The translations under genes were made by a program, and so were the position numbers. Under the pieces are notes generated by a model. The model was not told where the DNA came from, ran no database searches, and saw nothing but the letters and a program-made list of their open reading frames with translations. From Flavobacteriaceae bacterium (lineage in GTDB: Bacteria; Bacteroidota; Bacteroidia; Flavobacteriales; Flavobacteriaceae), in NCBI GenBank assembly GCA_030683815.1, contig JAUXPJ010000008.1, positions 62,001 to 126,000 on the forward strand: a stretch of DNA of 64,000 nt. The letters run 5' to 3'. The stretch's first letter is position 1; each line of letters opens with the position of its first letter. Below, piece after piece: positions 32,902 through 43,300 of the stretch.

Positions 32902-33825
32902 TTATTTCAAGTTAGCTGGCCAAAGTTTGCCATCGGTACGTGTAAGTGTAACTGTACCACCTTCTCCCCAGGTATTATCCCATTTATAAGTTAATTTATT
33001 CCCGGTAACCACTACGTTCCATAATTTGTAGGTATCTCCGTATTGATCAGAACCAGCATAGGCTAATTTACCGCAAGCTTCTTTTAAAGTAATGCCCTTA
33101 GCATAATCTCCGGTTGAACCATAACCCCAATCCCACCAACCAAAGTCGGCACCTGGAAGAATACTGTACGTTACACCATCAACTCTTTTAAATTCACCTC
33201 CAGTTAAGGAAACTGAACCTCCATAAGGAGTGCCTCTGAAAGTAAAATTAGTTTGGAAAATATCAAATTTAGAAACTAAATCTGATGGGCATACTAAAGA
33301 AACTGTCCATCTAAACGGAGAATTGTACACTCCAGATTGTACATTAGCTGAAGTATTGCTATTTGTGAACTCTTGTCCATCTGACAGTTTCAAAACTAAA
33401 CGTACAATTACTGCGTCACTACCATCCATTTGAGCTGCTGTTATTCCTAAAGCCGCCATAGCTTCTGTAGCAGTAACTACCAGTGTGGTAGTTGAGCCTA
33501 AAGTAAACTGAGTACCAGCTATAGTTTTTAACAGTTTCTCGGCAACGGTTGTTGTTCCGTTAGCTGGTGTGTTATCTTTATAACCCACGTAAACATCAAC
33601 CTGTGAAATACTTACTTTGTCAGCATTGTAGGTTGGAACTAATTTAGCTTCAAATTTAGCATTTGCCAAATCATTAAAGTTAATAGTTCCAGAAACTATC
33701 GTTGTAGTTAAATAAGCACCATTAGGTAATTCAGAAAATAGCGGAGCTACTTTATCCTCATCTGTACAAGCAGTAAATACTGCTAGTACAAAGAGTAAAC
33801 TGAATATATATTTTATATTTTTCAT
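32902..33825 (-). CDS. Surface lipoprotein accompanying a SusC-SusD pair
   Basis: A 307-residue lipoprotein: signal MKNIKYIFSLLFVLAVFTAC with lipobox Cys20, then TDEDKVAP. The body is beta-rich, with a region on oxidative or ordinary beta-sandwich lines (FEAKLVPTYNADKVSISQVDVYVG). The C-terminal third is rich in Gly, Trp and Tyr (GADFGWWDWGYGSTGDYAKG, NVVVTGNKLTYKWDNTWGEGG), which may form a binding surface. It is third in the operon, 15 nt after the SusD-like gene, the place often held by SusE-like or surface glycan-binding proteins. I infer an accessory substrate-binding role; the family is not recognised with certainty. Confidence 0.7.
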   Translation of the reverse strand: MKNIKYIFSLLFVLAVFTACTDEDKVAPLFSELPNGAYLTTTIVSGTINFNDLANAKFEAKLVPTYNADKVSISQVDVYVGYKDNTPANGTTTVAEKLLKTIAGTQFTLGSTTTLVVTATEAMAALGITAAQMDGSDAVIVRLVLKLSDGQEFTNSNTSANVQSGVYNSPFRWTVSLVCPSDLVSKFDIFQTNFTFRGTPYGGSVSLTGGEFKRVDGVTYSILPGADFGWWDWGYGSTGDYAKGITLKEACGKLAYAGSDQYGDTYKLWNVVVTGNKLTYKWDNTWGEGGTVTLTRTDGKLWPANLK

Positions 33826-33840
33826 TTCTATATAATTTTA

Positions 33841-35514
33841 CTAATTAATAAATCCAGCTGGATTAGTATCCCAGAACACTTGAACTGTATTTGTTTTTTG
33901 TGTAGCATTAGTATTAAGCACCACGTAGTCATTCGGATATAAGAATGTTCTATAGAACACACCTGACACAGGTTCTCTCGTTGGTTGTAAGTTAGCAGGG
34001 AAACCAGTTCTTCTATAGTTATTATAAGCTTCCATTCCATTACCCCAAAGAGCAATGTAATACTCTTTTTGTAAAATTTGATTTTTGTTGGAAGCAGCAT
34101 CCCATGCAGCTGATACAAAGTTTACATAATCTGTAATTTGTGTTGCTGAAATAGCTACTGCACTAGCATCAAGCGGTACAAAAGTATTAACTGTCTCAAA
34201 CGAACGACGAATAGCAGTTTGCATACTTGTTTTTGCCAAAGCAGGGTTTGAAGCAAGAGCATTCTCTGCTAACATAAAGTGAGTATAGGTAGATAATAAG
34301 ATTGGCGTATAACCAGCACCTTTAGCTCCTTGTGAACCACTTGTTTTAGTAGATCCACCAGCCCCGGCGTCATATTTCCCTCCACCTGGGTATAAACCGT
34401 ACACTGTTCTCTTAGTTCCATCTGGTGGAATACCTGAATTATCACCATGGTCTCTACCCCAGTAACCCATGGCATTGGTATAAGGTTTCCCAGGATAAGG
34501 GTAATCTAAAGTACAATAAGGAATGCCTATAGAAGTGTTGTAAATACTTTTCTTGCTGGTATAATGCGCAGGATAGCTAAATGCAACACAATCTAAAGTA
34601 AATGAATCCTCATTAGTAGCATCAGTATCTTGACGGTAGAAATAGAACTTAGCTCTAGGGTCTACAGTTCCTTTTTCAGCAACCAATGTCCACAAAAAAG
34701 AGTTAGACATATAATCACCATTCTCAGTTTCATAATGTTGAGTATAGAATGGGTGGCGTGTATTAGGATTGCTTCTATTGGCACCATATTTAAATACAAA
34801 GTCTTTTGCTTGTGTATCAATATAATTACCAGAAGCTACAATAGCATTTATAGCGGCAGTTGAATTAAATGAAGCATCAGCACGTACAGTATTATACATT
34901 TTTATTTTCAATGTATTTGCCATCGCAATCCAGTTAGCCTTGACTCCATTGTAGAACAAGTCATTTTTAGGGGTTCCTAAAGCCATTTTGTTTAAATCTA
35001 CTATAGCTTCATCAATTAATTTGAACATTTCTTGGTAAATAAATTTACCGTCATCTGCTTTAGGATTAAAATTGGTAGCACCTTGAACAGCTTCTGTATA
35101 AGGAACTTTTCCAAACATATCAACTAAAGTAACATAAGTGTATGCTTTTAATAATTTAGCAGCACCTGTGTGTACAAATTGTTGTTTAGCAGTAGCAGCC
35201 GGTAATAAGGCTTCAATGTCTGCCAATACCGTTGCATACGCAGTACTCCAAACTGCATCCATAGTAGATGGCTGGAAAGCGTTGTCATAGGTAGGTCCAT
35301 ACATATGGGTCATTCTAGTTACTTGCATACCAAAATCATTGGCGCGAAATACAAAGTTGGCAAATCCCAATTGTATGCTGTTAAATAGAAAGTCTGTGTC
35401 TACCAAATCAGGCGAAACGCTGTTTGGATTTTCCAGAATCTCTAATTCTGTGGTATTACAGGCCGAAGCAAAAACTAGGGCTGTAATTAATAATAAATTT
35501 CTAAATATTTTCAT
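33841..35514 (-). CDS. SusD-like lipoprotein (SusD_like-2 type)
   Basis: A 557-residue lipoprotein: signal MKIFRNLLLITALVFASAC with Cys19 and an acidic segment (NTTELEILENPN) after it. Motifs ELEILENPNSVSPDLVDTDFL, TYVTLVDMFGKVPYTEAVQG, KANWIAMANTLKIKMYNTV and ILQKEYYIALWGNGMEAYNNYRR belong to the second SusD-like family, commonly paired with large SusC proteins. The C-terminus VQVFWDTNPAGF has the FWD typical of that group. It works with the SusC encoded 18 nt upstream. Compared with the plus-strand SusDs it is a different subfamily, so the substrate class may differ. Confidence 0.92.
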   Translation of the reverse strand: MKIFRNLLLITALVFASACNTTELEILENPNSVSPDLVDTDFLFNSIQLGFANFVFRANDFGMQVTRMTHMYGPTYDNAFQPSTMDAVWSTAYATVLADIEALLPAATAKQQFVHTGAAKLLKAYTYVTLVDMFGKVPYTEAVQGATNFNPKADDGKFIYQEMFKLIDEAIVDLNKMALGTPKNDLFYNGVKANWIAMANTLKIKMYNTVRADASFNSTAAINAIVASGNYIDTQAKDFVFKYGANRSNPNTRHPFYTQHYETENGDYMSNSFLWTLVAEKGTVDPRAKFYFYRQDTDATNEDSFTLDCVAFSYPAHYTSKKSIYNTSIGIPYCTLDYPYPGKPYTNAMGYWGRDHGDNSGIPPDGTKRTVYGLYPGGGKYDAGAGGSTKTSGSQGAKGAGYTPILLSTYTHFMLAENALASNPALAKTSMQTAIRRSFETVNTFVPLDASAVAISATQITDYVNFVSAAWDAASNKNQILQKEYYIALWGNGMEAYNNYRRTGFPANLQPTREPVSGVFYRTFLYPNDYVVLNTNATQKTNTVQVFWDTNPAGFIN

Positions 35515-35532
35515 CTTACGTAGTTTTAATTA

Positions 35533-38500
35533 TTAGAACGTTAATTTCAAATTGAATCCATACTTCTTAGCTGTTGGACCAGTAAGATAATCAAAACCTC
35601 TACCGTTACCAACTCCTAAACTTGACATTTCAGGATCAAAGTTTACGTATTTAGGGAAATTAACAGCTTTATACCATAAGTTTTGACCCACGAATGAAAC
35701 TGATAATGATCCAAAAGGAGTTTTTTCAATAAATTTCTTTGGAACTTCATATGAAAGAAATACTTCTCTCAAACGAATTGTAGTTGCATCATGTACAGCT
35801 TCTTCATCGATAAAGAACCCGTTCATTTCAAAACCAAACTGAGTGGCATTAATTTGAATGTTGTTAGGTTGTCCATTTTGTAATACACCTTCCAATATGA
35901 TTGTTTGATTACGATCAAAGTCTGTATCTTTAGATAAACCTCTTGAAATAGTAGACGATGTCGTTGTAGAATACATATCACCTCCATGGATATAATCTAC
36001 TTGAGCTCCAAGAGAAAATCCTTTATAATTAAAGGAAGTAATCCCTGTTAATTTATAATCAGGATTTGGATCGCCTATCACATCAATTTCAGTGGCAGCT
36101 AAATAAGAACCTGTGGAAGCAACTATTTTATTGCCGTTATCATCACGAGCAATAACTGAACCTAACATAATGCCATAAGGCTGACCAGGTATTGCAAAGT
36201 TACCTAAGTTTGTAAATCCAGCAAAAGGCAATTGTTCAATACCATCAGATAAGGCATCAACTATATTTTCATTCATACTGAAGTTACCATTTAAGTTCCA
36301 TGTAAAATCGCCAATTTTAACTGGCACTAAATTTAATCCTATTTCAATACCTCTACTGGAAATTGATGCGGCATTTACAGTGGTATTGGTAAATCCTGTT
36401 GATGGATCTAACTCTCTACCAATGATTAAGTCAGAAGATTGTTTATCATATAAGGATAGGTCTATGGAAACTCTATTCCTGAAGAATTTACCTTCAAATC
36501 CAATTTCTACCTCTTCAATTAACTCAGGTTTTAAATCTAAATTACCTACCTGATTAGATACAAAGTTTGTATTAATAACATTGCCGTTTCGCGGGTTAAG
36601 GAAAGCGTTGGTACCAGTTCCTAAACCAACTCTTGTTTCATAAGAGTCAGGGAAACCAGCTGAAGTACCATAACCTACACGGAATTTCATATAATTAATT
36701 TTATCAGATTTTAAACCTTCTATCAAATCTGTTGCGATAACTGATAAACTGGCAGAAGGATAAAATATAGAGTTATTAGCTTTCTCCAAACTTGATGCCC
36801 AGTCATTTCTACCTTGTAAGTTTAAGAACATATAGTTATGGTAAGCTAAAGTCAAAGATCCGTATGCACCAAGTTTATTGATTTCGTATTTGCTACTGGA
36901 GGCAACATGATTAATAAAGTTTTGGTGTGTCATTAAACCGAAAATAAACTGATTAGTACTTGTAGCAGATGAAAAATCTCTAGTTTCACGGTTTGCGTTA
37001 AATCCAATTACTCCTTCTAAATTGAAGATATCAGATAAGTCTTTGTTAAAATTCAAACTTAAAGTATGATCCCAAGTTGTGTTAATACGGAATGAAGTTG
37101 AAAGTAATCCGTCTGGAACTTGAGGTCCTCCACGGTTTATTTCATAACTTTGTTTTTGAGTATACGTATCAAATCCTACCGCATAGTTTAAATTCATCCA
37201 ATCGTTTATCTTGTAGTTCAAGGTTGAATTGGTAAAGAAACGATTAACTATTTCATTATCACTTGCGTTAGCCACAGTCCAACGTGGATTTTGCATATCA
37301 CCACCACCTCTATAATATACGTTTGCACCTGTTACCGGATTTTGAAACGGTAAATTCATTAAGTCTAAATTTCTTGGTGTGTAGAGTAAGTTAGCAAATA
37401 AAGAAGCATTACCAGCACCTGGGTTACTACCATAACCTGCTGCAGCAGGTGGCCCAACCTTACGAACTCCTGTATAGTTAAATGTGGAGTTCAAGGAGAA
37501 ATTATTAGCTAATTCTGCGTATCCACCTAAGCTGAAAGCATCACGGTTGTACTTGTTTCCGGGAGTAAACCCTTCATCATCCGTATTACCGTAGTTAAAG
37601 TTATAAGAAACTTTATCGCCACGACCTGCAATTCCAATAGAGGTATTTCTAACAGTTCCAGTTCTGAAAAAATCTTCAATACCTGAGTAGGCTCGGTAAG
37701 GAACTCTAACTCCAATATACTCAGGGAAAGCGGCATTGTTAATAGAGCCACTTAAAGGATGAGGCACAGTCCCGTCTGCCCCAACACCTGAAGTACCGCC
37801 TCTAGTGTCAAAATGGGGACCCCAGTTGCTGAATGCAGCAGAGAATGAGTTTTGGAAACCATTACCGTAAGAATTTTGATACTCTGGTAAGTGAACTTCG
37901 TTAAAGAACAATGACTGGTTAAATGAAATCTCCATTTTTTTATTAATATTTCCACTATCACCACTCTTAGTAGTTACTAATACAACACCATTTCTACCTC
38001 TATCACCATAAAGAACCGTAGCACTTAAACCTTTTAAGATACTAATTTCTTTAATACTGGATGGGTCAATGTCTAAGAAACGGCTAGAGGTAGTAGAACC
38101 ACCTGTAAACCCTCTATCATTGTTGGTATCAGTATTAAAAGGAATACCATCAACCACAAATAAAGGTTGGTTGCTACCTGTAATAGAGGTATAACCACGG
38201 ATAATAATATTAGTTCCTGACCCAGAAATACCACTGGTTTGAGTGATATCTACCCCAGGAGCTTTACCAACTAAAGCGCGAGCAACATCTTGTTCCGGTT
38301 TGCTGCCAACAGTTTCAGAACCAATTGTAGTAACAGCATAACCCAATGCTTTTTTTTCTTTCTTAATACCGAAAGCAGTAACAACCACTTCTTCAAGTAC
38401 GTTTGTACCAGACATAGTTAGGTTGAGTACGTTTGCAGCTCCAACCGTTTTGGTTTGAGTTTCCATACCCACAAAACTAAATTGCAGTACGGCTCCTTGC

Positions 38501-38694
38501 CGTGCCTTAATGGTGTACTTTCCATCAAAATCAGTTACCGCTCCGGTAGATGTGCCTGAAATGACAACACTAACTCCCGGTAACGGACCGGTTTCATCTG
38601 AAACAGTACCCGTAATCGTTTTTTCTTGCGCAAAGGATATCTGCACAAAAAGCACTAATAATAGCGCCAGAATACCATTAAACTTTGTTTTCAT
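35533..38694 (-). CDS. SusC/RagA-family TonB-linked outer-membrane transporter
   Basis: A 1053-residue TonB-dependent transporter. Signal peptide 1-22 (MKTKFNGILALLLVLFVQIS, FA). The CarboxypepD-like domain contains ITGTVSDETGPLPGVSVV and TDFDGKYTIK. The TonB-box region LEEVVVTAFGIKKEKKALGY is of the KKEKKxLGY type. The plug has TNIIIRGYTSITGSNQPLFV and EISILKGLSATVLYGDRGRN, and the barrel ends in KYGFNLKLTF. It heads a three-gene operon (SusC, SusD-like, lipoprotein) closed by the terminator at 32836. Its N-terminal ~86 codons and 31 nt of leader are shared with the SusC at 40360-43575. Confidence 0.95.
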   Translation of the reverse strand: MKTKFNGILALLLVLFVQISFAQEKTITGTVSDETGPLPGVSVVISGTSTGAVTDFDGKYTIKARQGAVLQFSFVGMETQTKTVGAANVLNLTMSGTNVLEEVVVTAFGIKKEKKALGYAVTTIGSETVGSKPEQDVARALVGKAPGVDITQTSGISGSGTNIIIRGYTSITGSNQPLFVVDGIPFNTDTNNDRGFTGGSTTSSRFLDIDPSSIKEISILKGLSATVLYGDRGRNGVVLVTTKSGDSGNINKKMEISFNQSLFFNEVHLPEYQNSYGNGFQNSFSAAFSNWGPHFDTRGGTSGVGADGTVPHPLSGSINNAAFPEYIGVRVPYRAYSGIEDFFRTGTVRNTSIGIAGRGDKVSYNFNYGNTDDEGFTPGNKYNRDAFSLGGYAELANNFSLNSTFNYTGVRKVGPPAAAGYGSNPGAGNASLFANLLYTPRNLDLMNLPFQNPVTGANVYYRGGGDMQNPRWTVANASDNEIVNRFFTNSTLNYKINDWMNLNYAVGFDTYTQKQSYEINRGGPQVPDGLLSTSFRINTTWDHTLSLNFNKDLSDIFNLEGVIGFNANRETRDFSSATSTNQFIFGLMTHQNFINHVASSSKYEINKLGAYGSLTLAYHNYMFLNLQGRNDWASSLEKANNSIFYPSASLSVIATDLIEGLKSDKINYMKFRVGYGTSAGFPDSYETRVGLGTGTNAFLNPRNGNVINTNFVSNQVGNLDLKPELIEEVEIGFEGKFFRNRVSIDLSLYDKQSSDLIIGRELDPSTGFTNTTVNAASISSRGIEIGLNLVPVKIGDFTWNLNGNFSMNENIVDALSDGIEQLPFAGFTNLGNFAIPGQPYGIMLGSVIARDDNGNKIVASTGSYLAATEIDVIGDPNPDYKLTGITSFNYKGFSLGAQVDYIHGGDMYSTTTSSTISRGLSKDTDFDRNQTIILEGVLQNGQPNNIQINATQFGFEMNGFFIDEEAVHDATTIRLREVFLSYEVPKKFIEKTPFGSLSVSFVGQNLWYKAVNFPKYVNFDPEMSSLGVGNGRGFDYLTGPTAKKYGFNLKLTF

Positions 38695-38725
38695 TGTATA
38701 ATTATTTGAATTAATTAGTTCAAAA
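38437..38725 (-). repeat. Similar leader and SusC N-terminus, copy A
   Basis: Pairs with 43318-43606. The 31 nt just before the ATG (38695-38725) are identical in both copies and contain the near-palindrome GAATTAATTAGTTC (38708-38721). The coding part is similar but has many substitutions, unlike the plus-strand couple. Confidence 0.85.
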
Positions 38726-38855
38726 ATCTTAAAAAAAAGTTAATAAACCTAATGATATGTGAAAATAATGTTAAAAGAAGATAAGTAATGCAGTAAATAC
38801 ATTTAATAATCAATAATAAAGCAAATAATAGTAATAGTTTTAAACTTTTTGTAAT

Positions 38856-38885
38856 AAAAAAAGACCCTGCAATCGCAGGGTCTTT
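38856..38885 (-). terminator. Intrinsic terminator for the outer minus-strand SusC-SusD operon
   Basis: AAAGACCCTGC (38860-38870), loop AATC, GCAGGGTCTTT (38875-38885). On the minus strand a T-run follows (38862-38856). Confidence 0.93.
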
Positions 38886-38910
38886 CAAAAATATAAAGGG
38901 TTGATTCTAA

Positions 38911-40347
38911 TTAGAATTTATCCCAGAATAATTTAGTGGTTAATAAGTCACCACCAACAGCAGAAGCTGCTGAAGTATAATTAGCACCATTTAAAGTGTG
39001 TTCTCCAATTGGATATGTAAATCTACGTGGAACAACGTTAACGGCACCCGTAGGAGGGGCAACTAAAGCCGGATAATCTAATCTTCTGAATTCTGTCCAT
39101 GCATTAAATCCTTGGTTGTATAAAGCAATCCATTTTTGAGTACCAATTTTTTGTTTCCAAGTACCTGGTGCAGTTGTATAAGCAACGCTAGGTTGTAATA
39201 AATAAACACCGGATCCAGAAACACCATAATAATCAAAAGAAGCAGCAATTGCCGCATTGTAATGTGCTTCAGCATTGGCTGGAGTTCCAACTAAAGAACG
39301 CTCAGCTGCCTCTGCCAACATAAATTTGACATTAGCATAATCTAATACAACGTGTGGTAATGTAGATACATAGAACATACTTCCTATGTGAGAAAATAAA
39401 GCATAAGAATTATTAGCACCATAAGGAGCTCCTTTGATTACTCCACCAACAGGGTCTCTATAATAAACATTAACTCTAGGATCATTAAGTCCATTCATTG
39501 CATCTACCAATGGTGCTGCTGCAACGAAATCTAAACGTCCACTTTGAACCAAATCTACCCACATTGGGTTGGTGTTAGGTGTAGCATTTAAATATTGGAA
39601 CAAAGCATTGTCAGCATTAGAAGTAAATACTCCGGATGTAACTGCAGATTGTACAGTAGCAGCTCCTAAAGTAGCGTCAGCATCATAAATGATAAGCCCC
39701 ATTCTCAATTTAAATGAGTTAGCGAATTTTTTCCATTTAGCAACATTTCCGCCATACATAATATCAGCAGCTCCAAAGCTTGAACCGGCAGCATCCATTT
39801 TAGTGATAGCAGCTGATAAACGAGCGATTAAAGCAACATAAACAGTTTTACCATCGTCGTATTTTGGAAGTACATTAGTGAAGTCTAATGCTTCAGTATA
39901 AGGAATATTTCCAAAAGTTTCTACTAAAGTAGCATAAGCATAAACATTCATTACTTCGATGATAGCCAATTGATTTTTAAGTTGAGTAGCTCCTGCAGTT
40001 CCAACTGTTGGAGTTGCACTTAAAACTTTAGCACTTTCATCCAAATCTTTTAAAACATCTCTGTACATAGCTGCCCAAAGGTTATCCGGGATTTTTCTGT
40101 CAGCAATGTTATAGTTAGCTTCTTCAGGATAGGTTGTAGCCGTAACCTGTTGCGCAAATTGTCTCCAAACGTTTCTATTAACGTTGATGCTCGCCATATA
40201 ATCTACCATGTTCTTTTGTGCACCAGTGAAAAATGTTTCTCCGGCAGCCACGGTGGCGTTCTTCGTATCTTTATTTAGATCCTCTAAGTTGTCAGAACAA
40301 GAGAATACCAAGAAAAGAGTTAATAATAAAATTGATATTTTTTTCAT
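38911..40347 (-). CDS. SusD-like lipoprotein (SusD_like-2 type)
   Basis: A 478-residue lipoprotein with signal MKKISILLLTLFLVFSC (Cys17), then SDNLEDLN. LEDLNKDTKNATVAAGETFF is the characteristic opening of the second SusD-like family. Others are NVYAYATLVETFGNIPYTEAL, WKKFANSFKLRMGLII, MLAEAAERS and KWIALYNQGFNAWTEFRRLDYP; the terminus TTKLFWDKF retains the FWD motif. It pairs with the SusC gene 12 nt upstream and is followed by a strong terminator, so this operon has only two genes. Confidence 0.93.
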   Translation of the reverse strand: MKKISILLLTLFLVFSCSDNLEDLNKDTKNATVAAGETFFTGAQKNMVDYMASINVNRNVWRQFAQQVTATTYPEEANYNIADRKIPDNLWAAMYRDVLKDLDESAKVLSATPTVGTAGATQLKNQLAIIEVMNVYAYATLVETFGNIPYTEALDFTNVLPKYDDGKTVYVALIARLSAAITKMDAAGSSFGAADIMYGGNVAKWKKFANSFKLRMGLIIYDADATLGAATVQSAVTSGVFTSNADNALFQYLNATPNTNPMWVDLVQSGRLDFVAAAPLVDAMNGLNDPRVNVYYRDPVGGVIKGAPYGANNSYALFSHIGSMFYVSTLPHVVLDYANVKFMLAEAAERSLVGTPANAEAHYNAAIAASFDYYGVSGSGVYLLQPSVAYTTAPGTWKQKIGTQKWIALYNQGFNAWTEFRRLDYPALVAPPTGAVNVVPRRFTYPIGEHTLNGANYTSAASAVGGDLLTTKLFWDKF

Positions 40348-40359
40348 AATGTACTATTA

Positions 40360-43300
40360 TTAAAATTGAATTTTTACGTTGAAACCTAAGTCACGAGTTG
40401 CAGGCATCACACCACTTTGGTATCCTTGTAAATTTCCTGAGCTTAAACCTGCTTCTGGATCAGCGTGAGGAATGTTTTTGTCAATAATCCAAAGATTAGA
40501 ACCAATAACGCTTAACTGTACTGCGCTAACAAAACTATTTTCCAATACTTTTGAAGGAACTGTGTAAGAAAATGCAACTTCTCTTAATTTCACATAAGAA
40601 GCATCGTAAATATGTTGTTTACTTACGGCTCTACTGTATCCTAATGCATGTCCGTAGAAATTAAAATTAGATACCAATGTATTTGGAGTACCATCGGCTC
40701 TTACGCCAGATAAGATAATTCCTCCACCATCTGCTAAAGCAGCACGTTTTTCAACACCATTGAAGTTTAAGCCGGCAGTTTCTGCATATAAACCCGTAGC
40801 ATAACCATACCAAGTATCCAAAGAGAAAATATCTCCACCTTTTTGTACATCAATTAAGAAACTTAAATTAAAGTTTTTGTAACTGAATTTATTGTTGATA
40901 CCGCCATTCCAATCCGGATTCATATTACCAATAACATTGTTGGTAGTAGTTGATTTTTGGTAAACAGCACCTCTTGATCCACCAGGAATAACAATTGGCT
41001 GACCATTTTCATGGTAAACAAAAGTAGTACCTTGGATAGTTCCATAAGGTTGACCAACAGTTGCGTTAATAGTAATACCGCCTTGGAAAGATCCTAATGG
41101 TAAGTTTTTCACTTTTTCATATAAAGAAATTACTTTGTTCTTATTTTGAGCCCAGTTTAGGTTAACATCCCATTTGAAATTATCATTTTTAAATGGAGTT
41201 GCAAAGAATGAAAGTTCAACCCCTTTATTTTCAATTTCACCGGCATTTACATATTTAGATGAGTAACCTGTTGCAGTAGAAATAGAAACAGGCATAATTT
41301 GATCTATAGTATTTGTTTTATACCAAGAAAAGTCAAATCCTAAACGTTTGTTTAAGAAAAACATTTCTAAACCAGCTTCAATACTTTTAGTAGATTCTGG
41401 TTTTAAATCAGGATTTAACTTAGTGCTGTTTACTGAGTAAATTTGATTTGCTCCAAATGGGTCTGGTTTATATAAAACATCTGTTAATTGACCAAAGCCG
41501 GCACTGTTTCCTACTTCAGCGTAATTAACACGTGCTTTACCAAAGGATAACCAATCAGCTTCTACTAATTCTGAGAAAATAATGCTCGTTGCTACAGAAG
41601 GATAGAAATAATTACTATTGTCTGCAGGTAATGTAGAAGAATGGTCATTTCTTCCGGTAACATCTAAATAGAACGTTTTATTGTATCCAATAGACAACAT
41701 TCCATAAATACCATCAACTCCCACTTTTGAAGCTCCTTCAATTGGAGCAGATGGAGCACTAATAGAGTTAGAAATAGAAAATAAACGATCTACTATTAAA
41801 CCTCCGTTAGTAGTAGCGTAGATCGATTTAGAACCGGTTCTTCTAACATTAGTACCGACAACTCCGTTTAAGTTAATTTTTTCGGTTAAATCTTTGTTGA
41901 AGTTTAGCATCAAATCATAGTTTAACTCTGCAAAATCAACATTATAACGTGTGTATTTTGCAGTAGGATTACTATGGTTGTTGATTCGTTCTTCTTGAAT
42001 ATAAGAATAGGTATCAACGGAAGCTTTTCCATCAATAGATAACCAATCATTAATTTTGTAGTTCAATGCCATATTGCCAAAGAAACGATTTCTACTATCT
42101 GTTTGGAAATTTTCATAACGCGTCCAATAAGGGTTATCCCAATATATTGGAGCTGGGTCATCAAACCATGATGGATTCCAAGTTACGTTTCTTCTGGTTT
42201 TAAAGTAGATGTCTTTTAATTCTTTTATATCTACGTTGGTTTGCCACCATTGTCTGAATGAAGTAATGATATTGTCGTTATAACCAGTTTCGTTGCGACC
42301 TTTAGCGTCAGATTTTACATAGTTGGCACTGGCAGAAACAGTTAATTTGTCGTTTAATTTAGACATAGCGTTTAAAGAGAACGTATTTCTTCTTAAATTA
42401 CTATTAGGCATTAATCCATTTTGTAAGAAATTGGTGTATGCAAAACGATAGTTTCCAGTGTCTGTACTTCCTGCCATGGAGATATTGTTGTTATAAGTAA
42501 CAGGAGTTTCAAAAAAGGTGTCTGGCATATTTTCTGCGGCCACCCAGGGGCGTTTTTGTAAATAGTAAGGAGAATCAGGATCTAAAGCATTCCAATGGTA
42601 CACCATTAAACTAGGATCAAATTTTCCTCCAAAAGAAGCATCTTCCGTAAGTGGAACAATTAAATCATCAATTCCATCACCGTCAACATCTCCTTCATCA
42701 AAATAACCTGTGCTACCATAATAAGCTCCATAACCAGAACCGTAATCTTTTTGATATTTTACAAAAGTAGATTTGTCAAGTGAACCAATGGTTATACCAG
42801 AGTTAACAGTAATGTCCACTTTGTTATTTTTAGTTCCTTTTTTAGTCGTGATAATAATAGCACCATTAGCAGCTCTTGAACCGTAAAGTGCAGTTGCAGC
42901 GGCACCTTTTAATACGTTAATCGATTCAATATCATCCGAATTGATGTCGGACGCAAAGTTTCCATAATCAAAACCCGGCCTTGCCTGTTTTTGAGAAGCA
43001 GTATTTAAGTTGGCGTTACTCATAGGAACTCCATCTACCACAAATAACGCTTGGTTATCTCCGGTTAAGGAAGTGTTACCACGAATTACTACGTTGGTTG
43101 ATCCACCCATGTTGGTGTTTCGCTTAATCTGTACACCAGCTACTTTACCTGATAAGGCATTTGCTAAGTTGTCAGATTTAACGGTAGAAACGTCATCTCC
43201 ACCAACAGATTGAGAGGCATAGCCAAGTGATTTTTTCTCTCTAGAAATACCTAAAGCAGTAACTACTACTTCTTCTAAGACTTGAGATCCAGACATTGTT

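Noticed and set aside
33828-34118. Open frame at the end of the SusD-like gene in another frame
   Set aside because: Shadow of the SusD-like coding sequence; no recognisable protein features.
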